Of a stretch of DNA of 64,000 nucleotides, positions 9,270 through 19,435 are shown in pieces; position 1 is the stretch's first letter; each line of letters begins with the position of its first letter. The position numbers and the translations under genes were made by a program. The notes beneath the pieces are model-generated. The model did no database searches. It saw nothing but the letters and a program-made list of their open reading frames with translations, and had not been told where the DNA came from. The DNA comes from an uncultured Phycisphaerales bacterium (GTDB taxonomy: Bacteria; Planctomycetota; Phycisphaerae; WQYP01), in NCBI GenBank assembly GCA_903845195.1, contig CAIMWO010000044.1:1-64000 (forward strand), given 5' to 3'.

Positions 9270-9698
9270 TCAATTGCCCAGCGATCCTTTTCCCGCCGGC
9301 GGCTCCCCATGTTCTTCATGCGACCCGCCCCCTTCGTGCATCTTCTCCACATTCGGCGCTGCCACTTTTTCCGCCTGCAGGTTGTTCATCTTGTGCTGGT
9401 ATTGGGTGGTGTCGGTCAGCGACAGGCCGATGAACAACGAGACGAAAACGAGGCATCCCACGAAAACGATGGAGTTGAACGGATTATCGTAACGCAGGTG
9501 CATGAAATAGAGCACAACCAGCGAGGCCTTCACCACCGCGATGGCCATTGCCACGTAAAGATTGTACGGCCCAAAATCAAACAGCGTCGCGCCGACGGTC
9601 ACCACCGTCAGCACCACCAGCGCCAGGAAGATATTGATGAGCACCTTCATCGGCATGACATGCGCGACGCCGTGACTCTCGTGGGTTTCCGTAGACAT
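9270..9698 (-). CDS. cytochrome c oxidase subunit IV (bacterial COX4 type)
   Basis: 142 residues with a His-rich cytoplasmic N-terminus (ETHESHGVAHVMP), three membrane helices (VLINIFLALVVLTVVTVGAT; LYVAMAIAVVKASLVVLYFMHL; IVFVGCLVFVSLFIGLSL) and a hydrophilic, His/Glu-rich tail. VKASLVVLYFMHL is the hallmark of the prokaryotic subunit IV family. A good ribosome site (GGAAGTGAG) precedes the ATG. Lies between ctaE and the terminal COX3-like gene in the operon. Structural subunit of the caa3 oxidase. Confidence 0.9.
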   Translation of the reverse strand: MSTETHESHGVAHVMPMKVLINIFLALVVLTVVTVGATLFDFGPYNLYVAMAIAVVKASLVVLYFMHLRYDNPFNSIVFVGCLVFVSLFIGLSLTDTTQYQHKMNNLQAEKVAAPNVEKMHEGGGSHEEHGEPPAGKGSLGN

Positions 9699-9738
9699 AG
9701 CTCACTTCCATCTTTTGGGTCGGCCCGGACACCTGCAC

Positions 9739-10650
9739 TCAATGAATCAGATACAGCAGCGGGAAGAGGAATATCCAGACGATGTCGACCACGTGCCAGT
9801 AAAGGCCGACGAAGTCGACCGGGTTGAAATATTTCGGGCCGAACTCGCCGCGCGAAGCACGCAGCATGATCCATCCGATGACCGCCATGCCCGCCAGCAC
9901 GTGCAGGCCGTGCAGGCCGGTCATCAGGAAATAGATCGAGAAAAATATCTGCGTATTCTTCGGCACCGGTCCGGTCCAGGGACGCTCGGTGTCGCGGACA
10001 CTCAGATGCTCCTCACGAGCGGATTCCTTTTCCACCCACGCGGCGCTGAGCCCTGCGGGACCGGCGGGCGCCCGAGCGACAGTCGATCCCTCAAAGATCG
10101 GTCCATCAAAAGCCTTCTGCGTGGCCGGGGCATTGGGAAGCGTCGGCGTTGCCGCCGCGGCGCCGCCGGGACCGAACACGTCCGCTTTGGTTACGCCGCC
10201 GGGAAGCACGTGCGGGTGATATTCGCCGGCCCACAGGGTGCCGTGCGACCACTTGTCCTTGTATTCGACGAACTTGACACACATGAACACGCCGCCGCAG
10301 GCCAGCGTGATTCCCAGGAGCGTCACGAGCAATTTCTTCTGGCCCAATTGTGCCGCCCTCACGCCCCAAGCCATAGTCAGGGACGAGAAAATCAGCACGA
10401 TTGTATTCACTGCGCCCAGCCACTTGTTCAGATACAAATGGGCATATTCAAACACTTCCGGGTGATTCGCCCGGTACACCGAATACGCACAGAACAGCCC
10501 GGAAAAGAGCAGGATTTCGGTCGTCAGGAACAGCCAGATACCCAGCTTCCCTGCATCGAACTGCTGCTTGGGCGTATCCCAATGATGCGCCAAATGCTCT
10601 TCGTTGCCGTGCTCGTGCGGCTCGTGCGACTCTTGCGCCACTGTCGTCAT
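9739..10650 (-). CDS. ctaE: cytochrome c oxidase subunit III with a large insertion
   Basis: 303 residues from the ATG at 10650 (MTTVAQESHE), preceded by GAGG at -5. The N-terminus is His-rich. Helices include LGIWLFLTTEILLFSGLFCAY, AVNTIVLIFSSLTMAWGV, and the COX3 signature YFLMTGLHGLHVLAGM near 235-250, ending in FVGLYWHVVDIVWIFLFPLL. Between helix 4 and the signature helix is a ~90-residue hydrophilic, Ala/Pro-rich insertion (roughly residues 130-220) absent from typical subunit III. It is encoded directly downstream of ctaD in the operon. Function: structural subunit of the caa3 oxidase that stabilises the catalytic subunit. Confidence 0.93.
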   Translation of the reverse strand: MTTVAQESHEPHEHGNEEHLAHHWDTPKQQFDAGKLGIWLFLTTEILLFSGLFCAYSVYRANHPEVFEYAHLYLNKWLGAVNTIVLIFSSLTMAWGVRAAQLGQKKLLVTLLGITLACGGVFMCVKFVEYKDKWSHGTLWAGEYHPHVLPGGVTKADVFGPGGAAAATPTLPNAPATQKAFDGPIFEGSTVARAPAGPAGLSAAWVEKESAREEHLSVRDTERPWTGPVPKNTQIFFSIYFLMTGLHGLHVLAGMAVIGWIMLRASRGEFGPKYFNPVDFVGLYWHVVDIVWIFLFPLLYLIH

Positions 10651-10694
10651 AGATTCCTCATTCGTGCCATGCCGCGCGCTGGCAGCACAGTGCC

Positions 10695-12418
<1,724 letters not shown>

Positions 12419-12432
12419 GATACGCCGTCCTT

Positions 12433-13677
12433 TTATTTACCGGTCTCAGGGGCCGGTTGAGTCGTTCCCGTTTCGCCGCTCTCCGGAGGATGCAATTTTT
12501 TCGCCTCTTCCTGGCCGGCCACGGACTCCGGATGAACCTTGGTCTTGCTTGCATCGTACAGTTCCGGATTTTCTTCCGGCGCCTTGTAATCCGATCCCAC
12601 ACTCTTGATGTAGGTAATCAGGGCCCGCAACTTTTCATCCTTCTGCGATCCGGGATCGCCCGCGAATACCGACGCAAAGCTCTGCATCTGCGGCGTGAAT
12701 CCATGCACCACTTTCGCCGGCGGATCGATGATCGACTCCCGCAGATACGCATCCCACTTCTCATCCGAATCCGTCTTCTTCAGCGTGTAGCCGGGAACAT
12801 TGCACGCATCGAATTCCACTTCGCTCTTGTACAGATCCTTCCACGTCGGGCCCGTCCCCTTGCTTCCATCGGTAGAGTGGCACGAGAAGCACCCGTTGGA
12901 TGTGGCGAATTTCTGACCCACCTTTGCGTACGGCACCCAGTGCTCCTTGCCCGCCGGATCCTTCTCCTTGAACGGATTGGCCAACTCCCGCAGTTTCGCC
13001 TCAAACTCCGGCATGTCGAGCACGTGAATGCGCGTCGTCATCTTCGAGTGACCGTCTCCGCAATACTGCGTGCAGAACACCGGGAACCCGCCCGGATCGT
13101 TCGTCTTCGGATTCGGCAGCGGCGAATGCTTCGTCGCGATGAACCACAATTCCGTCGTCCGCCCGGGAATCAGATTCCTCTGCACGCGGAACACCGGCAC
13201 ATAGAATGCGTGCAGCACGTCCTTCGATTCCATGCTCAACTTCACCGGCGTGTTGATCGGCACATACAACTCCGAACTCGTCCCGCCGTTAGGATAGTTG
13301 AATGCAAAATTCCACTGCCGCCCTTCCACGCCGATCACATAGGCGTTCGACGCCGGCGTGTCGTAATCCATGTACCCGTTGAACCCGATGAAGAAGAAGA
13401 CCACCACCAACACCAACGGAATACCCGTCCACAGAATTTCCAACGGCGTGTTGTGCGTAATCAACGGCGTCTCGTCGTTGGCCGTCTTCCGCCGGTACTT
13501 GATGATGAAAAACGTCATGGCCCCGACGATCACCATGAAGAAGAATGTGCAGATGTAGAGCAACAGGTTGAACGCAATGTCCACGTTGCCTGCCAGGTTC
13601 GAGGCGTTCCTAGGCAGCCAGAACGTCGCGCCGCCGTCGGCGAGGATCTGCGAAAGTGATGTCGTTACTGCTGTCAT
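12433..13677 (-). CDS. ctaC: cytochrome c oxidase subunit II fused to a cytochrome c domain (caa3)
   Basis: 414 residues. Two N-terminal helices (~33-60 and ~84-104) anchor a periplasmic cupredoxin domain with the CuA site: DVLHAFYVP (~155) and [12 protein letters not shown] (~203-214). A C-terminal class I cytochrome c domain follows with one heme site GCFSCHS (~265) and a distal Met candidate in TPQMQSF. The tail is Glu/Pro-rich. This CuA-plus-heme architecture defines caa3 oxidases, which accept electrons directly from a membrane complex, here most likely the act-encoded complex. It is 14 bp upstream of ctaD in the same operon. Confidence 0.96.
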   Translation of the reverse strand: MTAVTTSLSQILADGGATFWLPRNASNLAGNVDIAFNLLLYICTFFFMVIVGAMTFFIIKYRRKTANDETPLITHNTPLEILWTGIPLVLVVVFFFIGFNGYMDYDTPASNAYVIGVEGRQWNFAFNYPNGGTSSELYVPINTPVKLSMESKDVLHAFYVPVFRVQRNLIPGRTTELWFIATKHSPLPNPKTNDPGGFPVFCTQYCGDGHSKMTTRIHVLDMPEFEAKLRELANPFKEKDPAGKEHWVPYAKVGQKFATSNGCFSCHSTDGSKGTGPTWKDLYKSEVEFDACNVPGYTLKKTDSDEKWDAYLRESIIDPPAKVVHGFTPQMQSFASVFAGDPGSQKDEKLRALITYIKSVGSDYKAPEENPELYDASKTKVHPESVAGQEEAKKLHPPESGETGTTQPAPETGK

Positions 13678-13701
13678 GTTCCAATCATCCGAATCATAAA
13701 A

Positions 13702-14580
13702 TCATCCGCCGTGCAGGGCCGGCCCCGGCCCCTGTTTCTTCTTCTTGAACTCGCCGCGCCACAGCACGAACATGAATATCCCGAACACCAGCGTCGTCAA
13801 ACTCACGCCGCCCGTGCCGTACCAGAAATATTTGTTGTGCTCATACAATCCCGTATGTTCGTTGAACCGCATGGCCCCGCAGCTCAAAGCAATTCCCAGC
13901 AGTTCCGATCCGATCCGCCCGCCGGAAGCTTCACGCAGGCGATAGTGCAGTTCGTCGGGCGTGAAACTGATGCCACGGATCGTCTGCGACAGCCGGCCGT
14001 CCGGCGTGCAGATGAAGATGCCGGCCTCGTGCGAAAACTTGTCATTCCCTTCGCTGTTGCGCCTAAACCCGAACCCGACGGCATCCGCGAGGTCCGCAAT
14101 GTTGTCCTGGTTTCCCACGAGGTAATTGAAGCCTGCCTGCGATGGGGGCCGGTCGCTTTTCGCCAGGTAATTCTTCCGCTTTTCCGCCGCGGTCGAATAC
14201 TTTTCATCGGGATCGATCGATACCACGATCACGTTGTAATCCTGTCCCAGCTTCAGTTCACGCGGGCCGTCCAGGATGCCGTTGACCAGGCCCTCCTGCG
14301 TCAGGCCGCACAACTGCGGGCAGGAAAAATAGACCAGGCTCAGCAGCACCGGCTTGCCGTTGAACAGCTCACGAAGTTTCACCGCACGGCCGTCCGAATT
14401 CGTGAATTCCAGATCCAGCGGCACCTGGGCGTTGGTCTTCTTCGTGATGACCGCGATATTCGGCGTGGCCACTGCCGGGCCATAATTGCCCGTCGAGTAC
14501 TGTCCGCGCGCCACACCACCGCCGACCAGCGCCAGCACGGCCAGCACCACCGCGGAAATTGTCCTGATCTTCCAAACCAT
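13702..14580 (-). CDS. SCO1/SenC/PrrC-type copper chaperone
   Basis: 292 residues from the ATG at 14580 (MVWKIRTISAVVL), preceded by AGAGG; a longer frame to 14643 overlaps the upstream gene. It has a signal peptide followed by a thioredoxin-fold domain with the copper site YFSCPQLCGL (CxxxC) near 92-97 and the distal His in NDKFSHEAGIFICTPDG. A C-terminal helix (WYGTGGVSLTTLVFGIFMFVL) adds a second membrane anchor. SCO proteins deliver copper to the CuA site of subunit II, which is encoded just downstream. Position between the act genes and the oxidase genes fits assembly of this oxidase. Confidence 0.93.
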   Translation of the reverse strand: MVWKIRTISAVVLAVLALVGGGVARGQYSTGNYGPAVATPNIAVITKKTNAQVPLDLEFTNSDGRAVKLRELFNGKPVLLSLVYFSCPQLCGLTQEGLVNGILDGPRELKLGQDYNVIVVSIDPDEKYSTAAEKRKNYLAKSDRPPSQAGFNYLVGNQDNIADLADAVGFGFRRNSEGNDKFSHEAGIFICTPDGRLSQTIRGISFTPDELHYRLREASGGRIGSELLGIALSCGAMRFNEHTGLYEHNKYFWYGTGGVSLTTLVFGIFMFVLWRGEFKKKKQGPGPALHGG

Positions 14581-14623
14581 CCAGACCTCTTTGCCGGTCC
14601 CGACGACCGGCTCCACGCCCATT

Positions 14624-15013
14624 TTAGGGCTTGCGTAACGCACACTCGTTCACGATCAAATTCATCGCCGTATCGATATCCACGCGGAGTACCTTCTTGG
14701 CCTTGCCGCCTTGTCCTTCGTGATCGTTCCATCCGACCGTAGACAATTCCGCGTGTTGCTGTGCCAGCATTTCGCCCAGCGGTGTGCCCGGGCCGCCCTG
14801 GGCTACCATCTTGTCCGCCAGCGCCGCGTCGCGGCCGCTATAGAACCACGCCTGCAGCGCGATGATCGCCACCGCCAGCGTCACCGCAAACAGCGCCACG
14901 AATACCGCCACCATCGGAATGTTGATGTCTTCCGACTGCGTGTACCCGCCCTCTTCCAGGTGCGTGGCTTCCGCCCTGCTCCGGCCGTCCGTTGAATGTT
15001 CCGTTTCTTGCAT
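14624..15013 (-). CDS. small single-pass membrane protein of the act-cox operon
   Basis: 129 residues. An acidic N-terminus (residues 1-33), one helix (INIPMVAVFVALFAVTLAVAIIALQAWFY, ~30-58) and a soluble C-terminus with VLRVDIDTAMNLIVNECALRKP. No heme or metal motif. It sits between actF and the SCO gene with 28 bp to actF. I do not recognise a named family. The location suggests an accessory subunit or assembly factor of the complex III/oxidase supercomplex, which is inference from position only. Confidence 0.75.
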   Translation of the reverse strand: MQETEHSTDGRSRAEATHLEEGGYTQSEDINIPMVAVFVALFAVTLAVAIIALQAWFYSGRDAALADKMVAQGGPGTPLGEMLAQQHAELSTVGWNDHEGQGGKAKKVLRVDIDTAMNLIVNECALRKP

Positions 15014-15041
15014 GGCCCGTTCACCGCTTTCGCGGTTCCTA

Positions 15042-16391
15042 TCAGATATTCTCGAACTTCAGCGCTTCCAGCAGGCGCGGGTCCTTCAGCGGCACCAGCG
15101 ACTTGCCCTTGAGCGCCCGCATCGTCACAAACACGTACAGACCCGCCATTCCCACCAGGCACCCCACCGTCACCACGATGGCCTGCGGCTGGAATGCGAA
15201 ATTGATCCGCTCCAGAAAATCCAGGTGCTCACCCTTGAGACCATATATGTTATGCGTCGAATCGATCAGAAACGGCAGGGCGCTCGGCAGCGCCAGATGC
15301 GGATCGCCCACCTTCTCCGGAATCTCGTTGATCCACTGATTCGGCATGATCAGCCAATACATATCCAGAACATGAGAGCACAACGCCCACACCGCCCAGA
15401 ACGCCAGCACCGCATTCACGCGTTTGACGTGCCGGCTCAACATCCCCGGAAACGGAATCAGCAGATGAACGATTAACAGCACGATCGTCAAAATCCCCCA
15501 TCCGTACAGTTGCCGGGGGATGTAAAACTGCGTTTCCTCCGGCATGTTCGCGTACCATATCAGCATGTACTGGCTGAACGCGATGTAGCCCCAGAAGAAT
15601 GTAAACGCGAACATCCATTTGCCCAGATCGTGATAGTGCTCGTGATTGATCACCGGCCCGATCAGGCCCTTCCGCTGCAGCCACAGGCTCAGCAGCACCA
15701 ACACCGACAGAAACGACAGCGCACTGCCGGCAAAGATGTATACGCCGAAAATTGTCGAGAACCAGTGACTGTTCAGCCCCATGATCCAGTCGAACATAAA
15801 GAACGTCAGCGAGAATCCGAAAATGATCATGCCCGGCCCGCCGACCTTCTCCATCCGCAGGGAGTGCTTGGCGTCACCGGTCTGATCCTGCCGCAGCGAC
15901 TCCCGCCGGTAGAACCACACCAGCAGGCACCAGATCACAAAATAGGCCGCCATGCGGATCAGGAACCAGTTCATCGTCTGCCAGCCGCCACGGCGGCGGA
16001 TGATTTCATCGGTCGCCGCCGCATCATGATGCGCCCAGTGATACAACGATTCGATCCCCGGGATCAGCGGAATCGCCAGGATCACCATCAGGAAAATGTT
16101 CATCGACACCCCCTCGGCAATCCGGCGCACCGTCACCGACCACCCCGCACGCGTCAGGTGATGCAGCAGGATGAAAAAAATCGCCCCCAGCGTGATCGTC
16201 AGAAAGACCGTGAACGCGAACAGGTAGGAATGATAGAAGTGCTTTCGCAAATCCTCGCTGCCCAGCCCGTAGTACGCCGCCGCACCCAGGCCGATCACTC
16301 CCAGCAACAAGCCCGCCAGTCCCACGCCGGTGCCGGCTGAGCCCAGGTACAGCTTCTGCTGCTGAATCGTCACGTTTTGCGGATGCGACAC
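15042..16391 (-). CDS. actF: alternative complex III subunit ActF (quinol:cytochrome c oxidoreductase, NrfD-like relative)
   Basis: 449 residues with about ten predicted membrane helices, e.g. GVGLAGLLLGVIGLGAAAYYGL, YLFAFTVFLTITLGAIFFILLHHL, MIIFGFSLTFFMFDWIMGL, and FWGYIAFSQYMLIWYANMPEE. The last is a hallmark of ActF-type subunits. It is distantly related to ActC. In alternative complex III this membrane subunit supports the quinol-oxidising module. It follows actE by 18 bp in the conserved actABCDEF order, which is the main support for the specific name. Confidence 0.93.
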   Translation of the reverse strand: MSHPQNVTIQQQKLYLGSAGTGVGLAGLLLGVIGLGAAAYYGLGSEDLRKHFYHSYLFAFTVFLTITLGAIFFILLHHLTRAGWSVTVRRIAEGVSMNIFLMVILAIPLIPGIESLYHWAHHDAAATDEIIRRRGGWQTMNWFLIRMAAYFVIWCLLVWFYRRESLRQDQTGDAKHSLRMEKVGGPGMIIFGFSLTFFMFDWIMGLNSHWFSTIFGVYIFAGSALSFLSVLVLLSLWLQRKGLIGPVINHEHYHDLGKWMFAFTFFWGYIAFSQYMLIWYANMPEETQFYIPRQLYGWGILTIVLLIVHLLIPFPGMLSRHVKRVNAVLAFWAVWALCSHVLDMYWLIMPNQWINEIPEKVGDPHLALPSALPFLIDSTHNIYGLKGEHLDFLERINFAFQPQAIVVTVGCLVGMAGLYVFVTMRALKGKSLVPLKDPRLLEALKFENI

Positions 16392-16409
16392 GAGTCTTAC
16401 TCCGTCTGG

Positions 16410-17231
16410 TTACTTGTACTTTTCACGATCGGCCGCGGGCAGATCTTCCAACTGGGCATCCTGGCTGCGCTGCAGCGCCCGTACGTAGGCCACGATCGCC
16501 CAGCGATCCATCACGGTAATCTGCTTGTCATACGGCGGCATGGTGCGAATGCCGTTGGTGATCGTGTTGAAAATATGCCCGTCCGGACGCTGCCGCATCT
16601 CGTCATCGTGGTAATTCTTCGGCGTCACCCAGCCCGATGCCGCATCCGAGCCCGCATCCTGCAGGCCCTTGGCACGCCGCGCCACCATCCCGTCGCCGTA
16701 GCCCGATTGCCCGTGGCACGGCGAACAATAAATGATGAACCGCTCCTGGCCGCGCTTCAGAAAATCCATAGTCACAGCGATCTGTGCCGGGATCGTCTTG
16801 ACGTAAAACATCTGCTCTTGATCGTCCGGCTTCGCCGGCGGCACCATCGCGCCGAACTGCTCGTCGGTCATCCCCGCTGGACGCACCCGTCCCAGCACAA
16901 GCGCCGCATACTTCTCCGGCGAATCGATCGTCTGCACATTGGCGCTATCGTCTACCAGCCGCGGCTTCTCCACATCATTCAAAATCTCGTTCCGCGCCAC
17001 CAGGTCTTCCCGCGCCACGGTTCCGGCAATCTGCGGCCGCATCGCCCGGCCATCGGCAAACATCGGCGACGGCGCCTGCGGATTCAGCCGCGGCTGCTTG
17101 TCCATGTCCAGCACCAGGTGTGGCGCCGTGTTCTCGCTCTTCGTCGCGCGGCTGCGGGCGATCAACGCAAAAGGCAACAGCCCCAGCATCACCACCACCC
17201 CGATCAATCCAATCAACACTGCTTTGGACAT
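16410..17231 (-). CDS. actE: alternative complex III cytochrome c subunit ActE
   Basis: 273 residues. An N-terminal helix (MSKAVLIGLIGVVVMLGLLPFAL) acts as signal anchor or lipoprotein-like anchor; the rest is periplasmic. A single heme c site YCSPCHGQSGYGDG lies near 168, with Met ligand candidates in RTMPPYDKQ near 245. This monoheme class I cytochrome is the electron exit of alternative complex III towards the oxidase. It starts 3 bp after actD ends, showing tight coupling. Confidence 0.93.
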   Translation of the reverse strand: MSKAVLIGLIGVVVMLGLLPFALIARSRATKSENTAPHLVLDMDKQPRLNPQAPSPMFADGRAMRPQIAGTVAREDLVARNEILNDVEKPRLVDDSANVQTIDSPEKYAALVLGRVRPAGMTDEQFGAMVPPAKPDDQEQMFYVKTIPAQIAVTMDFLKRGQERFIIYCSPCHGQSGYGDGMVARRAKGLQDAGSDAASGWVTPKNYHDDEMRQRPDGHIFNTITNGIRTMPPYDKQITVMDRWAIVAYVRALQRSQDAQLEDLPAADREKYK

Positions 17232-17234
17232 CGC

Positions 17235-17834
17235 CTAGTCCTTCACTTCTTCGATGGCCGACGGATGCGTCGCTTCCAACAGCGCCCGGGTCCGCTCTGC
17301 ATCGAATTTCAAATCGCACTCTTCGATCAGGATGAAAAACTTGTCGTCCGTCACCTTCTTAAACCGCGCCACGCTGAACACCGGATGATAGAACTTCGGC
17401 AACCCGCACAAGCCCCACACGCCCAGAAACGTCGACAATGCCGAGAACAATACGCCCAGTTCAAACATCACCGGCACGTTCGCCGGCAGCGACCAGTACG
17501 GCTTGCCCGAGATGATCAGCGGATAACTCGACAGCAGGTACGTCGCACCGGTCTGCGTTCCCGGATTGTTCACGTACCACTGCAGCAATATCGCCACGAT
17601 CAAGCCCGTCGTGCCGGCGCCCAGCACGATCCACGGCAAAATCGTCTTCTTCATCCCCATCGCCCGGTCCAACCCGTGCACCGGAAACGGCGTCAGGCAG
17701 TCCCACTTCGTAAAGCCGGCATCGCGAATCCGCTCCGCCGCATGCACCAGCGCGCCGGGCGTCTCGTACTGGGCCAGATACCCGAAGAACCGTGGCTCCG
17801 GAATCTCCACCTTGCTTGTCGTCATCACACTCAT
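17235..17834 (-). CDS. actD: alternative complex III membrane subunit ActD (DUF3341)
   Basis: 199 residues. The N-terminal FFGYLAQYETPGALVHAAERIRDAGFTKWD and LTPFPVHGLDRAMG are DUF3341 signatures. Two helices follow (TILPWIVLGAGTTGLIVAILLQWYV and VPVMFELGVLFSALSTFLGVWGL), then a soluble C-terminus with FILIEECDLKFD. Structural membrane subunit between ActC and ActE. The order and spacing (40 bp after actC, 3 bp before actE) match the act operon. Confidence 0.94.
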   Translation of the reverse strand: MSVMTTSKVEIPEPRFFGYLAQYETPGALVHAAERIRDAGFTKWDCLTPFPVHGLDRAMGMKKTILPWIVLGAGTTGLIVAILLQWYVNNPGTQTGATYLLSSYPLIISGKPYWSLPANVPVMFELGVLFSALSTFLGVWGLCGLPKFYHPVFSVARFKKVTDDKFFILIEECDLKFDAERTRALLEATHPSAIEEVKD

Positions 17835-17873
17835 CGCTACCGACCTTCTTGCTTCCCGTTACTTGCTACTCGA

Positions 17874-19349
17874 TCAGTGCCGCACTTCCGCCAGCTCGCC
17901 CGGCCGCTCGCCCTTCTCGGCATGAAAGTGCGGATCCGCCTGCGGCAACACGCTCTTCACTTCCGCCATCGCCACCATCGGCAGGTACCGGCAGAACAAC
18001 AGGAACAGCGTAAAGAACAATCCGAAACTGCCCATTAGCGTCAGCACTTCCACGTAACTCGGGGCGTACCAATGCCAACTCGACGGCAAAAAGTCCCGGC
18101 TCAAACTCGTCACAATGATCACGAACCGCTCAAACCACATCCCCACATTCACCAGCAGGCAGACCACCATCATCACCGCCAGATTCTGCCGGGCCCACCT
18201 GAACCAGAAGATGTGCGGAATGATCGCGTTGCATGAGAACATGATCCAGCCGCACCACCACATGTTGCCGAACTCGCGGTTCAGGAAGTGGAACTGCTCG
18301 AACGGGCTCTGGCTGTACCACGCGATGAAAAACTCCATCAGGTACGAATAGCCCACCATCAGGCTCGTCACCAGGATGATCTTGCACATGTTGTCCAGGT
18401 GCCGCATCGTGATGAAATCCTTCAACCCAAACAAGGCCCGCGCCGGCACCGCCAGCGTAATCACCATCGCAAAACCGCTGAAGATCGCCCCCGCCACGAA
18501 GTACGGAGGAAAGATCGTCGTATGCCAGCCCGGCACCTGCGACACCGCAAAATCGAAACTCACCACGCTGTGTACCGAAAACACCAGTGGCGTCGCCAGT
18601 GCGGCCAGCAACAGATAGGCCTTTTCATAAATATGCCAGTGACGGTTGCTCCCGCGCCACCCCAGTGAAACCAGCCCGTACGCCAGAAACTTGATCTTGT
18701 TGTTCGCCCGGTCGCGGAAGGATGCCAGGTCCGGCACCATCCCCATGTACCAGAACAGGATCGACACCGTCGCATACGTGCTCACCGCGAACACGTCCCA
18801 CAGCAGCGGACTGAAAAACTGCGGCCACATGCCCATCTGGTTCGGAATCGGAAACAGCCAGTACGCAAACCACGCGCGACCCACGTGAATGCCCGGGAAC
18901 GTTCCGGCGCACATCACCGCGAAAATCGTCATAGCCTCGGCCAATCGGTTGATGCCCGTCCGCCACTTCTGCCGGAACAAGAACAACACCGCCGAAATCA
19001 GCGTGCCCGCGTGGCCGATGCCCACCCAGAACACGAAATTCGTGATATCAAACGCCCACATATTCGGGCGGTTCAATCCCCACACGCCCACGCCCGTGAA
19101 GAACAGATAGAAAATCATTGCGCCCAGCACGTTCAAGAAGATGAACGCGATCCCGAACGCCACGTACCACGCCCGCGGCGGCTTGGGCGCTTCCGCCACT
19201 CCGCAGATCGTCTCCGTCACCCGCGAAAACGTCCCCGCCTCGCGCGTCACCAGCGGCGCACGCTGGGCCGGATCGTTCCACGTGTTATCGACCTCGCCCT
19301 CAAGCGCCAAGGCCGAATTCACATTCTCTTCTTCAGGTCGTGCCGTCAT
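17874..19349 (-). CDS. actC: alternative complex III subunit ActC (NrfD/polysulfide-reductase-like)
   Basis: 491 residues with about ten helices, including [44 protein letters not shown] (quinol-site region of the family) and [21 protein letters not shown]. It is the large NrfD-like integral membrane subunit expected to bind menaquinol and pass electrons to the iron-sulfur subunit ActB. It is followed 40 bp later by actD and preceded by actB with an 86-bp gap that contains an octamer repeat. Confidence 0.95.
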   Translation of the reverse strand: MTARPEEENVNSALALEGEVDNTWNDPAQRAPLVTREAGTFSRVTETICGVAEAPKPPRAWYVAFGIAFIFLNVLGAMIFYLFFTGVGVWGLNRPNMWAFDITNFVFWVGIGHAGTLISAVLFLFRQKWRTGINRLAEAMTIFAVMCAGTFPGIHVGRAWFAYWLFPIPNQMGMWPQFFSPLLWDVFAVSTYATVSILFWYMGMVPDLASFRDRANNKIKFLAYGLVSLGWRGSNRHWHIYEKAYLLLAALATPLVFSVHSVVSFDFAVSQVPGWHTTIFPPYFVAGAIFSGFAMVITLAVPARALFGLKDFITMRHLDNMCKIILVTSLMVGYSYLMEFFIAWYSQSPFEQFHFLNREFGNMWWCGWIMFSCNAIIPHIFWFRWARQNLAVMMVVCLLVNVGMWFERFVIIVTSLSRDFLPSSWHWYAPSYVEVLTLMGSFGLFFTLFLLFCRYLPMVAMAEVKSVLPQADPHFHAEKGERPGELAEVRH

Positions 19350-19383
19350 CGCACCAGTTCCCGTCTGAAAATTCTATCAACTT

Positions 19384-19418
19384 CCTCTGTGCGTTCTCTG
19401 TCTCTCTGTGCCTCTGTG
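19384..19418. repeat. short CTCTGTG-rich tandem repeat in the actB-actC gap
   Basis: The gap between actB and actC holds degenerate copies of CCTCTGTG; the last two, 19403-19410 and 19411-19418, are exactly 8 bp apart. It is the octamer exception to the 7-bp arrays elsewhere in the window. It has no coding role and lies upstream of the actC ribosome site. Confidence 0.6.
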
Positions 19419-19435
19419 GTGACTTTTCGTCGCGA

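Noticed and set aside
16377..18038. 553-codon open frame, Arg/His-rich, plus strand
   Set aside because: It runs antisense across actE, actD and part of actC, all of which have heme or membrane signatures.
19384..19418. CTCTGTG repeat as another heptad array
   Set aside because: Measured spacing of its clear units is 8 bp, not 7, so it is listed apart from the heptads.
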